From the NCBI GenBank assembly GCA_006386115.1, contig VFIW01000026.1, positions 1-64,000 of the forward strand: a stretch of 64,000 nucleotides of DNA. Reading direction: 5' to 3'. Below the pieces are notes generated by a model. It was not told the DNA's origin. It was given only the letters and a program-made list of their open reading frames with translations, and made no database searches. A program made the position numbers and the translations under genes. Shown here piece by piece: positions 1 through 9,626 of the stretch. The DNA comes from Globisporangium splendens. Taxonomy: Eukaryota; Oomycota; Peronosporomycetes; Pythiales; Pythiaceae. The stretch's first letter is position 1. The number at the start of each line of letters is the position of its first letter.

Positions 1-2
1 GA

Positions 3-536
3 TGTAACGGGGTTACACTGTAATATGGTTACACACTTGTGTTGTGCCACACAACCAAACCGAACCTTGCGGTACGTAGAGTACGCGCAACAAGTTTAAG
101 ACCGAACCATGAGGTTCGTCGTACTTGCTCGAACCTTCACGGTGGAGCCGGCAGCCAGTCTGAGTGACGGCGCCTCCGATTGGATATAATTGAACACGCA
201 TTTCATCCAATCACATAAGACAACTAACGTTAGTCTTTCGTAGCCACTCATTGCCCCATGGGGAGTAATTACACTTGAGATTGCTATTGTTCATAGTTAC
301 ATAAAGATAACTCAGGGTGTCCTGCAGAGGGCAACCTCCGACAAATAAATAGTTCCATTTTTACCGTTAACTAAGTCTTTGGTTATCGACGGTTACTCTA
401 TAGAGATCTATAGGTAACCAATCGTTGCACTGCAGGAAGCAGGCAACCGCTCTCGGAACAGAGTCCTTGAGAGAAGCGTTGAATACGCTTCCTCACACAC
501 GTACCGTGCTGCGTAACTCGGAAGTGTCCGGTTACA
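3..536 (+). repeat. G1 5' LTR
   Basis: This 534-bp LTR has TG...CA ends and matches 7996-8529 along its whole length with scattered substitutions. It should contain the promoter (U3) and R regions. I see no strong canonical TATA box, only an A/T-rich GGATATAATTG stretch near 185. Confidence 0.95.
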
Positions 537-538
537 AC

Positions 539-553
539 TGGTAGCACTAGTAG
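539..553 (+). other. G1 primer-binding site
   Basis: Two bases after the 5' LTR comes TGGTAGCACTAGTAG. A leading TGG is expected for pairing with a tRNA CCA end. The first eight bases would suit an initiator-Met-like tRNA (inference). The same TGGTAGCACT follows the 5' LTRs of G2, G3 and G4, so all four elements use one primer type. Confidence 0.75.
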
Positions 554-608
554 TCAATCTACGACCCGGCAGAGGTGACTGCCTGAATCGCTTCCTCAAG
601 GATTCATC

Positions 609-1769
609 ATGGCGTCAATTGACCCTGCGCAGTTCCCGCACCTCTCGGCTGAGCACCGGAGTGTGCTGACCCGAATGGCACAAGCTCTAGGCGACCAAGT
701 CGCTCTAGACGTGCTCTCGGCGTCGCCGGAACAGCAAATCTTTCGACTCGAGCAGTTCGAGAACTTCTCGAACGCTCAGCGCCTCGAAGGAGAGCGAAGT
801 GCGCAAGCACAAATGCAAGCCACCGCAAGCTTGACCGCAGAGATGCTGCGCTCAGCTGCTGAGTCGCGCGAAGCGCTCGAGCGAGTGGTATCTGTGGTTG
901 CTGGTGCAGCCACGTCTTTGTCGAGTGCGGCTTCTGCGCCTCAGACACCCGCGTCCCAAACTCCCCGCCCAAGAGCTGTCAAGATCGACGCTCCGAAATT
1001 CGATGGTGCGGATGGCGACAAGCTCATCCACTGGCTACTCGCCGTGGAGCGTTGCGCCAAGGCTCAGCTCATCGACAGCAACGAGCAGATGGTGTCTTAC
1101 GCCATCTCGAACCTGCGCGGTCGAGCGTCGGAATGGGCATTCTCGACGCTGCTCGCCGATGAGTGTGCATTCGACACGTGGGATATTTTCCGTGCGAGAA
1201 TCACCGCCATGTATCAGCCTCCGAACAACGAAGTGCTGTTGCAAGGTCGTTTCTTCTCCTTGAAACAAGGGAAGCTCTCACTGGAACGATACATCCAGGA
1301 GATGAGAAGCCTGTGCGCGGCGATCACGACCAGCCCTTTGCCTGAGTCTGTGAAAGTGCCTGCGTTTCTCAACGGCCTCAACAGTGGACCAGCGCGTCAG
1401 GAGTTGTACCGACGCTTGCCGGCCACGATGGAAGATGCGATCCGCATTGCGCTCGTTGAGCAGCAATCGTTCAGAGTCAGCCGACCTGATTGGAACGCTG
1501 GCCGCCACAACGGTGCGCATCACAGCCACCGAGCAGTCACAAATGAGCGGCGCTTCCATGGTCCGACACCAATGGATCTCAGCAGCGCCGAAGTGACCTG
1601 CTTTAACTGTGGCAAGCGAGGACACTATCAGTCGAAGTGTCCCGCTCCAAGGCAGCCCGCTCCTCGCACTGGAAATCAGGCGAGGGACTACCAAACGCCG
1701 CGCGGCAACCACGCTCACCGAGGTGGCAGATCCGCTGTGGCAAGAAAGGGAAACGGAATGTCTCAGTAG
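609..1769 (+). CDS. gag: G1 Gag polyprotein
   Basis: This 386-residue Gag forms the virus-like particle and binds the genomic RNA. The ATG at 609 is the first long open start after the primer-binding site. Residues 1-120 are helical and Ala/Ser-rich, followed by a Pro-rich linker (TPASQTPRPR). A conserved gypsy Gag core (FDGADGDKLIHWLLAVE to LNSGPARQELYRRLP) spans about residues 125-270. A CCHC zinc knuckle (CFNCGKRGHYQSKC) lies near residue 331. The stop codon TAG at 1767-1769 sits inside the stem of the frameshift signal. The pol frame overlaps the gag end, so Pol is made as a Gag-Pol fusion. Gag of G2 differs at only about seven residues. Confidence 0.93.
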   Translation: MASIDPAQFPHLSAEHRSVLTRMAQALGDQVALDVLSASPEQQIFRLEQFENFSNAQRLEGERSAQAQMQATASLTAEMLRSAAESREALERVVSVVAGAATSLSSAASAPQTPASQTPRPRAVKIDAPKFDGADGDKLIHWLLAVERCAKAQLIDSNEQMVSYAISNLRGRASEWAFSTLLADECAFDTWDIFRARITAMYQPPNNEVLLQGRFFSLKQGKLSLERYIQEMRSLCAAITTSPLPESVKVPAFLNGLNSGPARQELYRRLPATMEDAIRIALVEQQSFRVSRPDWNAGRHNGAHHSHRAVTNERRFHGPTPMDLSSAEVTCFNCGKRGHYQSKCPAPRQPAPRTGNQARDYQTPRGNHAHRGGRSAVARKGNGMSQ

Positions 1770-1792
1770 AAGCGGGACGCTCTACTGAGACA
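1748..1792 (+). promoter_or_regulatory. G1 -1 programmed ribosomal frameshift signal
   Basis: The slippery heptamer G GGA AAC (1748-1754) lies in the gag reading frame (codons AAG GGA AAC). After a 4-base spacer comes a perfect 12-bp stem, 1759-1770 with 1781-1792, closed by a 10-base loop. The gag stop lies in the stem. A -1 slip at 1754 enters the pol frame directly. This is the textbook X XXY YYZ arrangement, and it is identical in G2 at 39505-39549. Confidence 0.85.
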
Positions 1793-4700
1793 GACTCTAT
1801 AGCTTCGGCGTCGCCGACTACTAGAGTCGTGCAGATGGGAAGCTTAGTCCCAGGAGCTCTTGGCAACAAGGCTCCGAGTGAGATGTTGGTATATAGCGCC
1901 GATGTGAAGGGCTATGAGAAGAAAATGACGGTTCTTGTTGACTGCGGTGCGTCACAGAACTTCGTCTCGAAGGGAGCTCTGGAACAGAGTCTGCAAGCGT
2001 ATGAGCGACTTGTCCACAGTGGCAAGCGCGAGAAGATGATCGTACGTCTGGCCGATGGGTCGACAGTACACACTGAAGGGGTTCAAGTCGAACTCTCTTT
2101 CAGTTTTTGCGACTTTGTCTGCAAAGAAACGTTCGTGGTACTAGCGATGGGGTCGAGGTACGACCTCATCCTAGGGATGCCTTGGCTGGCGAAACATCAG
2201 CCTTGGATCGATTGGCGAGCACGCACAATCGGAAGCTCCACCCCTTCCTCTGATGAAGAGCGAAGGTTGCGGGAAAATTTCCACGCAATGGATGCGAGCT
2301 TTGAACACGCTGTGGCAGGGAGCCCAGCAGGAAGACATGCGGCGGCAGCGAGCCCCGCTCAAAACACTCACGCTGTGGCAGGGAGCCCAGCTAGAAGATG
2401 CGCTGAGGCAGGGAGCCCAGCAAAGAGATCAACTGCGGCAGGTAGCCCAGTTTGTGCGGAAGCGCCAGAAAGTCCAGACGTGGACACTGGTGCGCAAGTG
2501 TGCGGCTCCAGAGCACCCGAGCCAGCCCCCGCAAGTGACAGCGACAGTACAGGTGTACACGCGTCAGCCAGCTCGTACCACCCTGACGGTGCAGTACTGG
2601 AGCTCAGAACCGCGAGGTCGCGTGTTCGCATCAACCGACGAGGGCGACGCAAGTTGTCAGCTTGCGAGAGAGACAGTGCATTGGCATCTGTTGCTGAGGA
2701 AACGGCCGCCTCGCATATGATTGCCCCATCTCTCAATGCAGCTGCAACTTCGCTGCGCGCCTTCGACAGGACCTCGGATCCGTCGATAGATCGCGCTCAC
2801 GTTGACGTGGCGCTCAGACGCGCGAAGCGCAGTCCGGAAGCAAACGCATCAGACGAAGTGTTCTTCGCTGAATTTGCGGCGCTCCATGAGCTGCCGAGTA
2901 CCGCTGAGGCGATTGTATCCCTCGAAGAAATGAGCTATGAGCTCTTTCTTACGGATCTAGAGCGTGATCAGATCCGCGAGATCGTCGTTCCGACTGCGTT
3001 CACGCGTAGCGAACTATGCACCTCGTCCACTGCGGATGAGAGTGTTTTGGAGCCAGACAAACAGAAACGGTTTGCTGCTCAGGATTGGGACGCCGTGAAA
3101 GGCAGTCCATACTTTGACTTATTGTGGGAGTTCAAAGATGTGTTTCCCGACAAAGTGCCAAGTGCCCTGCCCGTTGATCGTGGCGTACGGCACGAGATTG
3201 ACCTCGAGCCCGGGAGCAAATATTGCGTGACCAGACAATGGCCGCTGCCCCGCGAGCAGGTTGAGGCAATCGACGAGTTCTTCGCGAAACGAGCCCTCGC
3301 CGGTCATGTGAGAGAAAGCAAGTCTCCACATAGCTCACCCACGTTTTGTGTGCGGAAAGCGACTGGTGGCTGGCGCATTGTTCACGCTTTCAACAAGCTG
3401 AACGCCGCCACCATTCCGGCACAAACGCCGATCCCAAGGAAGGATGTCTTGATCGACTCCATGGGCGGCTCGACAGTGTTCTCCGCACTGGATCTGATGG
3501 ATGGGTTCTATCAGATCCTCATGCGAGAGAGTGACGTTCCCTTGACGGCAGTAAGCACACCCAGCGGGATGCTGTGGGAGTGGCTCGTTATGCCACAAGG
3601 TTTGAAGAATGCACCAGCGACGTTCAATCGTCTGGTAACGCATCTTCTGCGTCCTCATCGTGCGTATGCACCGAGCTATTTCGATGACATCTTCGTGCAC
3701 AGTCGTGCCGAAGGAGGTCTCAGTGCCGTTGACGTGCACAAGAGACATTTGCGCTCAGTGTTGCAGTGCTTACGAGACAACAGTCTGTATTGCAACCTGA
3801 AGAAATGCATCTTTGGCGCCTCAGAGATACCGATCCTGGGCTGCTATGTTGGCAAAGCTGGAGTCCGCGCGGACCCAGAGAAGATCAAGGCGATCGCCGA
3901 CTGGCCGATCCCAAAGAATGTCAAGGACTTGCGCAAGTGGCTTGGCTTGGCAAATTACTTGCACAAGTACAGCCACAACTATGCGGCAAGAGTCCGTCCA
4001 CTCACGCATCTCTTGAAAAAGGATGTTGAGTGGGACTGGACGAATGATGTCATGAATGCATTCATTGACGTGAAGGAGTCGCTAGTTCGCGCTCCTGTCC
4101 TGGCGTTGCCGGACCACACGAAAGCCTTCAGTGTCGTGTGCGATGCCAGCGATTTTGCAATCGGCTGTGCGCTGATGCAGAAGGATGATGACGGCCATGA
4201 GCGCGTCGTATCATACCAAAGCAGACTGCTTAAGGCAGCTGAAAAGAATTATCCTGTGCACGACAAGGAGCTGCTTGCGATCAAGTACGCTCTCTTGAAG
4301 TTCAGGGTCCACCTTTTGGGTGCGACACCGTTCGTTGTGTACACGGATCACGCGTCCTTGCGGACCGCGATTAATTCCCCCCATTTATCGCAGCGAATGG
4401 CGCGATGGCTTGCTTTCTTCTCCGAGTTCAACTTTCGGGTCGAATACAAACCGGGAAAGGAAAATGTTCTGGCGGACGCGCTCTCGCGCCGTCCAGATTA
4501 CGAGTCGAGCGTTGACGACAGCTCTGACGCCCTGTGTTTGGAGCGCACTCCTGATCTCATGCATCTGAGCATCAGTCGAGTGCAAACAAAGCTCAAGGAC
4601 AACATTCAGTCGCTTTATGCAAAGGACGATGAATGTCGCTTGTTGATTGCTCACTTTGACGGCTCGTCCAAAGAGTCATTGCCTGCCAAACTCGAGTCAA

Positions 4701-7030
4701 AGCTTGCTCGGTTTAGTTACCACGACGGGTTGTTGTGGCATCGACTGTCCAACTTTGATTACCCGCGTGTGTATGTACCGCATGACCAGGATCTGAAACT
4801 TTCGATCCTGCATGAGTTTCACGATGCACCAGCGAGTGGGCATCTCGGGCGTGAAAAGACCTTCTTGCAAGTGTCTAATGTGTTTTGGTGGCCACACCAA
4901 TACAAATGGGTGGCCAATTATGTACGCTCATGCGAGCAGTGCCAGCGCGTGAAGCCTGCGGGCAAGAACAAAGCGCCGCTGCATCCGCTGCCGATTCCGC
5001 AAGACTGCTGGAAGTCGGTCAGCATGGATTTCGTCTTCGGTTTCCCGGAAGACAAGACGCGCAACACAGGCGTCGTCGTGTTCGTCGATCGACTGAGCAA
5101 AATGGTGCACGTTGCACCCGTGCGCAAGCATGTCACTGCGCAAGAGACGGCGTGCCTATTTTTAGAGCACGTGTTCCGCTATCACGGCTTGCCCGAGTCT
5201 ATTGTATCAGACCGGGACCCGCGTTTTACCGCTGCCTTTTGGCGCGAACTCTTTCGCCTGCTCGGCACAGATCTGGCGTTGTCCACTGCCGATCACCCCG
5301 AGACAGACGGGCAAACCGAGCGCGTGAACCGTGTCGTCGAGGATATTCTTCGCAGCATCGCTGTCGATCATCCCCGCGACTGGAGCCGCTGGCTGCCGTA
5401 CGCCGAGTTTGCTATAAATAGCAGCGAGCACGCCTCTACGGCCGTGACTCCGTTCTATTTTAACTCGCTGCGGCACCCGCGCGTACCCGCCACTCTGTTC
5501 GAGGGCGTCGAACGTTCTGCGGTGGGAGGGCAACTCGCTGCGCTCGATGCGAGCGCGCGATCTCCGTCACCGGACGTGGCGTCGACCGCTCACGTGGACG
5601 CGCGCGATGCGCCGCCTGTGCGATCGCGTTCCGAATCTGTCACGGTCTTACCGGACAGCACGCAGAGTATTGACATCTCGGGCACGGTACTGAGTTACGG
5701 TACTCGTGTCCCTAAAGATGGATCACCCACGGTACTGAGTTACGGCACTCGTGTCCCTAAAGATGGATCACCCACGGTACCGAGTTACGGTACTCGTGCT
5801 AAAAATAGCCAGTCTCAGACGGAATCAGGCGACTGCTCGTGTGAGCATCAGCCACGAATGGAAGGACGCGCGGTGTCACACACCGGCGCAGAAATAGATC
5901 TCTCTGCAGCACGCGCTGTGAGAGCAACGAAAAAGCAAGACAAAGCCGTCGCGGCAGCGCGGCAATTTGTCGATGAGCGTGCAGCATTGTTGCGTCGCGT
6001 ACGCGACCAACTAGCTGCTGCGCAAGACAAGCAAAAGCTCTACGCCGATAAATCGGGTAGAAAGAACAAACAAACGTTTTGTGTGGGTGATAAAGTGCTT
6101 TTAAGCATTAAAAACCTACCAAACGATGCAGTCACAACGCTCCCCAGCGGGAGTAAGTTGTTGCCACGATTCATCGGGCCATACACTGTTGTGGAGAAGA
6201 TTGGAGACTTGAATTACAAGCTCGATCTCCCAACGAGAATGGCAACGCACCCCGTGTTCTACGTGGGTTTGCTGAAGCGCTACCATGACGCTACTGTGGA
6301 TTCTTATCCCAGTCCGGGAGAACGTCGGTCTCATCAGGGGGCTCAGACGCCGCCCATCGAGACACGAGCGCGTTGTGCCTCTCCCAAAGCGTCTTCACTC
6401 GCGGAGCGTACCTCGCGTGGAAGTGCTTCCCGCGGACATGGTACTCCTCCAGCATCTGACGAGCTTCCTTCAGCTCCGTCTCAAGCGCTGTCACCCTCTG
6501 CTTCAACAGCGAGGTTTCGTCCAGATATTGCTGGCGAAGGGTACGGACGGCTTGCTGTAGCGCCCCCAAAGACGATGCGTTCGCGTGAACCATCTGAACC
6601 ACCGCATCTGGTGCAACCACCGATGCTGAAGCGAAGTAGGGCGCCACCTGTCCCGCTGATTGACAAGCAGGGACAGCGCCACTACCATGTTGAGCGCCTG
6701 CTGCGTGTGCAGCGGCGTAAGGGGAACACCCACTACCTTGTGAAGTGGCGTGGGTACGATGTGTCGCAGAGCTCGTGGGAGCCTGCTGAGCGCCTCCTCG
6801 AGGACGTTCCCGATTTGGTCGCCGCTTTTGAGCGTGCGTTGGTGGCGAGTGGGACTCGTCCATCTGCCGCTTGTAACGACGTGACTCGAACGAGCACGGT
6901 CAACAGTCTTGATCGCTTCGCGGTACTTTTGTACGCGCTGCACAGCGAATTGCATGCGCTGGCTACGTTGTGCCCCAGGATCGGTGGCCAATATACGCGC
7001 AGTGCCAAAGCGTTTCACACCGGTTCTTGA
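1754..7030 (+). CDS. pol: G1 Pol polyprotein (PR-RT-RH-IN-chromodomain)
   Basis: Pol is read in the frame entered by the -1 slip. Domains in order: aspartic protease with VDCGAS near 1936; a Ser/Pro/Ala-rich linker with short repeats (2310-2460); reverse transcriptase with ALDLMDGFYQ (about 3485), PQGLKNAPATF and the catalytic SYFDDIF (about 3675); RNase H (VVCDASDFAIG about 4135, TDHASLR about 4340); integrase zinc finger (HEFHDAPASGHLGREK to CEQCQR, 4811-4945) and the catalytic D-D-E set (SMDFVF, SDRDPRF, GQTERVNR; 5020-5320); GPY/F module (RFIGPYTV, about 6170); a disordered linker; and a C-terminal chromodomain (LVKWRGYD, 6684-6830) that probably targets integration to marked histones. 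G2 Pol stops shortly after the chromodomain. G1 reads on for about 60 codons because its downstream module is different. The linker and chromodomain overlap the antisense gene. Confidence 0.93.
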   Translation, partial: RNVSVEAGRSTETDSIASASPTTRVVQMGSLVPGALGNKAPSEMLVYSADVKGYEKKMTVLVDCGASQNFVSKGALEQSLQAYERLVHSGKREKMIVRLADGSTVHTEGVQVELSFSFCDFVCKETFVVLAMGSRYDLILGMPWLAKHQPWIDWRARTIGSSTPSSDEERRLRENFHAMDASFEHAVAGSPAGRHAAAASPAQNTHAVAGSPARRCAEAGSPAKRSTAAGSPVCAEAPESPDVDTGAQVCGSRAPEPAPASDSDSTGVHASASSYHPDGAVLELRTARSRVRINRRGRRKLSACERDSALASVAEETAASHMIAPSLNAAATSLRAFDRTSDPSIDRAHVDVALRRAKRSPEANASDEVFFAEFAALHELPSTAEAIVSLEEMSYELFLTDLERDQIREIVVPTAFTRSELCTSSTADESVLEPDKQKRFAAQDWDAVKGSPYFDLLWEFKDVFPDKVPSALPVDRGVRHEIDLEPGSKYCVTRQWPLPREQVEAIDEFFAKRALAGHVRESKSPHSSPTFCVRKATGGWRIVHAFNKLNAATIPAQTPIPRKDVLIDSMGGSTVFSALDLMDGFYQILMRESDVPLTAVSTPSGMLWEWLVMPQGLKNAPATFNRLVTHLLRPHRAYAPSYFDDIFVHSRAEGGLSAVDVHKRHLRSVLQCLRDNSLYCNLKKCIFGASEIPILGCYVGKAGVRADPEKIKAIADWPIPKNVKDLRKWLGLANYLHKYSHNYAARVRPLTHLLKKDVEWDWTNDVMNAFIDVKESLVRAPVLALPDHTKAFSVVCDASDFAIGCALMQKDDDGHERVVSYQSRLLKAAEKNYPVHDKELLAIKYALLKFRVHLLGATPFVVYTDHASLRTAINSPHLSQRMARWLAFFSEFNFRVEYKPGKENVLADALSRRPDYESSVDDSSDALCLERTPDLMHLSISRVQTKLKDNIQSLYAKDDECRLLIAHFDGSSKESLPAKLESKLARFSYHDGLLWHRLSNFDYPRVYVPHDQDLKLSILHEFHDAPASGHLGREKTFLQVSNVFWWPHQYKWVANYVRSCEQCQRVKPAGKNKAPLHPLPIPQDCWKSVSMDFVFGFPEDKTRNTGVVVFVDRLSKMVHVAPVRKHVTAQETACLFLEHVFRYHGLPESIVSDRDPRFTAAFWRELFRLLGTDLALSTADHPETDGQTERVNRVVEDILRSIAVDHPRDWSRWLPYAEFAINSSEHASTAVTPFYFNSLRHPRVPATLFEGVERSAVGGQLAALDASARSPSPDVASTAHVDARDAPPVRSRSESVTVLPDSTQSIDISGTVLSYGTRVPKDGSPTVLSYGTRVPKDGSPTVPSYGTRAKNSQSQTESGDCSCEHQPRMEGRAVSHTGAEIDLSAARAVRATKKQDKAVAAARQFVDERAALLRRVRDQLAAAQDKQKLYADKSGRKNKQTFCVGDKVLLSIKNLPNDAVTTLPSGSKLLPRFIGPYTVVEKIGDLNYKLDLPTRMATHPVFYVGLLKRYHDATVDSYPSPGERRSHQGAQTPPIETRARCASPKASSLAERTSRGSASRGHGTPPASDELPSAPSQALSPSASTARFRPDIAGEGYGRLAVAPPKTMRSREPSEPPHLVQPPMLKRSRAPPVPLIDKQGQRHYHVERLLRVQRRKGNTHYLVKWRGYDVSQSSWEPAERLLEDVPDLVAAFERALVASGTRPSAACNDVTRTSTVNSLDRFAVLLYALHSELHALATLCPRIGGQYTRSAKAFHTGS

Positions 7031-7825
7031 TGCCAAGAACGCGGTTTCATATTGATCCTCGGTCTCACCTTCGTAAAGGATAACCGGGATCGGGTGCACG
7101 CGCAGTGCCCCATCACGTCCTCGCAGATCGGCTTCGCGCCATCGTGCGAACTCGGAGTCATACCTCTCGAGTGGAACCCGCGCCTGTGCAAGTAAATTTG
7201 CCGGGGTTTTTGCTGTCGGCCATTCACTTGGCGACGGCATAATGGGAAGCGAATAATGGACGGAACCTTTTCGCGGTGGTTCCAGTCCGGTCTCATTATT
7301 GGTAATGATGACCTCCTCCTTCCCTCTTTCTTTGACAGTCTTTGCGACGTCATTTTCTTCATCCGTCCGATAAATCGAGACGTCTGCCGAGGGATTCCGT
7401 TCCAACTCGTGCAGTTCGGGGCTACCGCTCCCGTAATGCAACTCCTCGTACTCGACCCACTCGCCGATGGAGCCGAGCTTCACTGTGATGTCTTCCCCTT
7501 CCTCCCCTTCTTCGGGCGAGTACTCTTGGTAGTCGACTGCCGTGTCTTCTTCGGCGTCGCTTGTCCTGCTCATCGGCATGATGGCAGGGAGGTCGCCAAA
7601 TTGTAGCTCACTGACACAGTCAGGAGCAGCCTTCGGTTGAGTCGACTCGACGTCGCTCATGCTCACGTCTACTGTGGCAGTCGTGGTCGCAGCGGCAGCG
7701 CGTTGTTTTGCGCTCGCCGTCTCGCGCTTTTCAGCGTCGAGCTTTTGCAATCTTTGAACGAGTCCTTCTGCAGGGCCGCTCGCGCATCGGGCGATCTTCT
7801 CGCGCACCGATTTGTTTGTCGCCAT
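6291..7825 (-). pseudogene. G1 antisense ORF (aORF), one frameshift
   Basis: A long reading frame runs antisense to the pol 3' end and the pol-LTR interval. The proposed start is ATG at 7825 (MATNKSVREKIAR), because G2 starts the same way (MATNKAVREKLAR). Visible blocks are an acidic Glu/Asp-rich stretch, VSIYRTDEEND, a conserved core (VHPIPVILYEGETEDQY, QRSQRMQFAV) and, in another frame after a shift near 6865, a heptad-rich coiled coil (LRQQYLDETSLLKQRVTALE) ending at 6291. The C-terminal third overlaps the Pol linker and chromodomain on the other strand. I recognise no family. Products of antisense ORFs in some plant retrotransposons are a precedent, but no homology is claimed. Expression is unknown. 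Confidence 0.6.
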
Positions 7826-7982
7826 CACGTGTGCGTCCACACTTGTGATTTTACGACGATTCTCGGAGAGCTTTGCACGCGTGTTCGCTGTGCCTCTCAC
7901 GATAAATTCTGACCACGACTTCGTGAGTCGTAGCGTGACCACCACACTTTCTCACACCGACCCTTCGAGTGTTTCGCACTTT

Positions 7983-7995
7983 AAGTGGGGGGTGG
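7983..7995 (+). other. G1 polypurine tract
   Basis: AAGTGGGGGGTGG directly abuts the 3' LTR. This is the expected place for the plus-strand primer of reverse transcription. The same tract precedes the G2 3' LTR (45734-45746). Confidence 0.75.
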
Positions 7996-8529
7996 TGTAA
8001 CGGGGTTACACTGTAACATGGTTACGCACTTGTGTTGTGCCACACAACCAAACCGAACCTTGCGGTACGTAGAGTACGCGCAACAAGTTTAAGACCGAAC
8101 CATGAGGTTCGTCGTACTTGCTCGAACCTTCACGGTGGAGCCGGCAGCCAGTCTGAGTGACGGCGCCTCCGATTGGATATAATTGAACATGCATTTCATC
8201 CAATCACATAAGACAACTAGCGTTAGTCTTTCATAGCCACTCATTGCCCCATGGGGAGTAATTACACTTGAGATTGCTATTGTTCATAGTTACATAAAGA
8301 TAATCCAGGTTGTCCTACAGAGGGCAACCTCCAACAAATAAACAGTTCCATTTTTACCGTTAACTGAGTCTTTGGTTATCGACGGTTACTCTATAGAGAC
8401 CTACAGGTAACCGATTGTTGCACTGCAGGAAGCAGGCAACCGCTCTCGGAACAGAGTCCTTGAGAGAAGCGTTGAATACGCTTCCTCACACACGTACCGT
8501 GCTGCGTAACTCGGAAGTGTCCGGTTACA
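7996..8529 (+). repeat. G1 3' LTR
   Basis: This 534-bp copy of the LTR is followed by TCAGA, the likely target-site duplication. It is at least as similar to the G2 LTRs as to its own 5' partner. Confidence 0.95.
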
Positions 8530-9211
8530 TCAGAAGTACCCAAGCCCACTCCACTTCCTCCACCTCTCTCTCACACCCACTCTGCCTGCAGTATGGGTGT
8601 AGGGAGAACGAAGAAGAAGCGCAAGAAGACGCGCGTTTGGAGTCTGCATCGACATCGCCTTCCAGTTCGCCTCGCAACTGTCCGTCGATCGGCTCCGTCG
8701 GTAGAGCCGATGCACTTCGCTGAGCGAAGCGACCCGCATTGCGCGTGAGCAACTGCAAGACGACCGAGAGAGGTCGCGCTTGTGCGAACGGGGAGTGCTC
8801 CGATCGCCAGCACGATCTCGAAGAATCAACCCAGGAGCGAAGAATGAACCCACAAGACAAGAATCAACCCACAAGCGAAGAATCAACCCACAAGTCAAGA
8901 AATCAACCCACAAGACAAGAATCAACCCACAAGACATGGTTCAACCCACAAGGGAAGAATCAACCCAGAATACATCCTCGAGTGTCTCACACCGACACTC
9001 ACACCTCAAAACAGCAAGGTTTAAAGACCTGACGCACAAGCAACCTTCACCAAGCCGACACAAACGACTGCATAGCACAACCAAAATCTCACCCCAACAG
9101 AATTAAAGAGAAGCATTAGTGCTAGCATCATAGAATACGCAAGGGCGTAGCGAGCAAGTAGAAGTCAGTTTGCCGTAGTATTTATTCACACTAATATACG
9201 GACACCTTTCA
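8530..9211. other. Sequence between G1 and the tRNA array; end looks like a LINE 3' tail
   Basis: There is no intact gene here. Positions 8590-8830 read as a Lys/Arg/Glu-rich fragment on the + strand, broken by TGA near 8723 and of unknown origin. An 18-19 bp minisatellite follows. The last bases (taatatacggacacctttca) closely resemble the sequence ending at 22595, and both abut the same tRNA-Thr segment. I therefore read 9.12-9.21 kb as the 3' end of a LINE copy whose body is outside or was lost. That assignment is inferred, because the 3' tails share only about 25 well-matched bases. Confidence 0.4.
8822..8970 (+). repeat. Minisatellite, 18-19 bp unit x about 8
   Basis: Tandem copies of a unit near AATCAACCCACAAGACAAG, with substitutions such as gacaag/gcgaag/gtcaaga. 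No function is evident. If translated it would give repeats of the INPQ/ESTHK type, which I do not treat as a protein. Confidence 0.8.
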
Positions 9212-9227
9212 ACTGAGCCACACAGGC
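9212..9227 (-). other. Partial tRNA-Thr (5' part only) at LINE 3' junction
   Basis: ACTGAGCCACACAGGC is the complement of the first 16 bases of the tRNA-Thr gene (acceptor and D-arm start). The rest of the tRNA is missing and is replaced by LINE-like sequence ending at 9211. The normal array flank (gcaactcagctagcg) follows. This is what the 3' side of a LINE insertion into a tRNA-Thr gene would leave. Confidence 0.7.
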
Positions 9228-9626
9228 GCAACTCAGCTAGCGCCAATCACACTTTTCAACCACTACCCTCGCACACACATCACACACAACCACCTGCATT
9301 CCACACCAACAACACACAACACACACTCCACACACACAAACACAAGTGTCCTCCCGCCCGCCCGCACAACACACACACACACACACACACACACGAGATC
9401 ACACATGAGTTTTCCATACTCGGTCATACTCGCCACAACACGCATCGATGCATCCATCGCCTTGCCTGTCCGCCAGCTCATTCGTTTGTTCGTTCGTCCG
9501 TCCGTTCGTTCGCTCCGAGTCGATCGGCTGGGTCAAACTGTCGAATAGACTACTCGATGCCAAGTGTGCGAGAGTGCAGTCCAGGCGTTTGGCGTTTGGC
9601 GTTTGGCGTTTGGCGAAGAAAAGATT

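Larger units (their letters stand above)
3..8529 (+). mobile_element. G1: full-length Ty3/gypsy chromovirus
   Basis: An LTR retrotransposon runs from LTR (3-536) to LTR (7996-8529). The internal order is primer-binding site, gag, -1 frameshift signal, pol (protease, reverse transcriptase, RNase H, integrase, chromodomain), an antisense ORF and a polypurine tract. Both LTRs start TGTAACGG and end GGTTACA. They differ at about 16 of 534 positions by eye, so insertion is not very recent. The 5 bases after the 3' LTR are TCAGA, and the two bases visible before the 5' LTR are GA, which fits a 5-bp target duplication cut by the window edge. gag and pol are both open, so the sense coding capacity looks intact. 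G2 is a sister copy, almost identical except in the antisense-gene module. Confidence 0.95.

Noticed and set aside
6503..6700. C-terminal part of the G1 antisense frame ending at 6503 (LPRALRHIVPTP...)
   Set aside because: It is antisense to the chromodomain in a frame whose counterpart is not the continuation in G2. The frame ending at 6291, which matches G2, is preferred.
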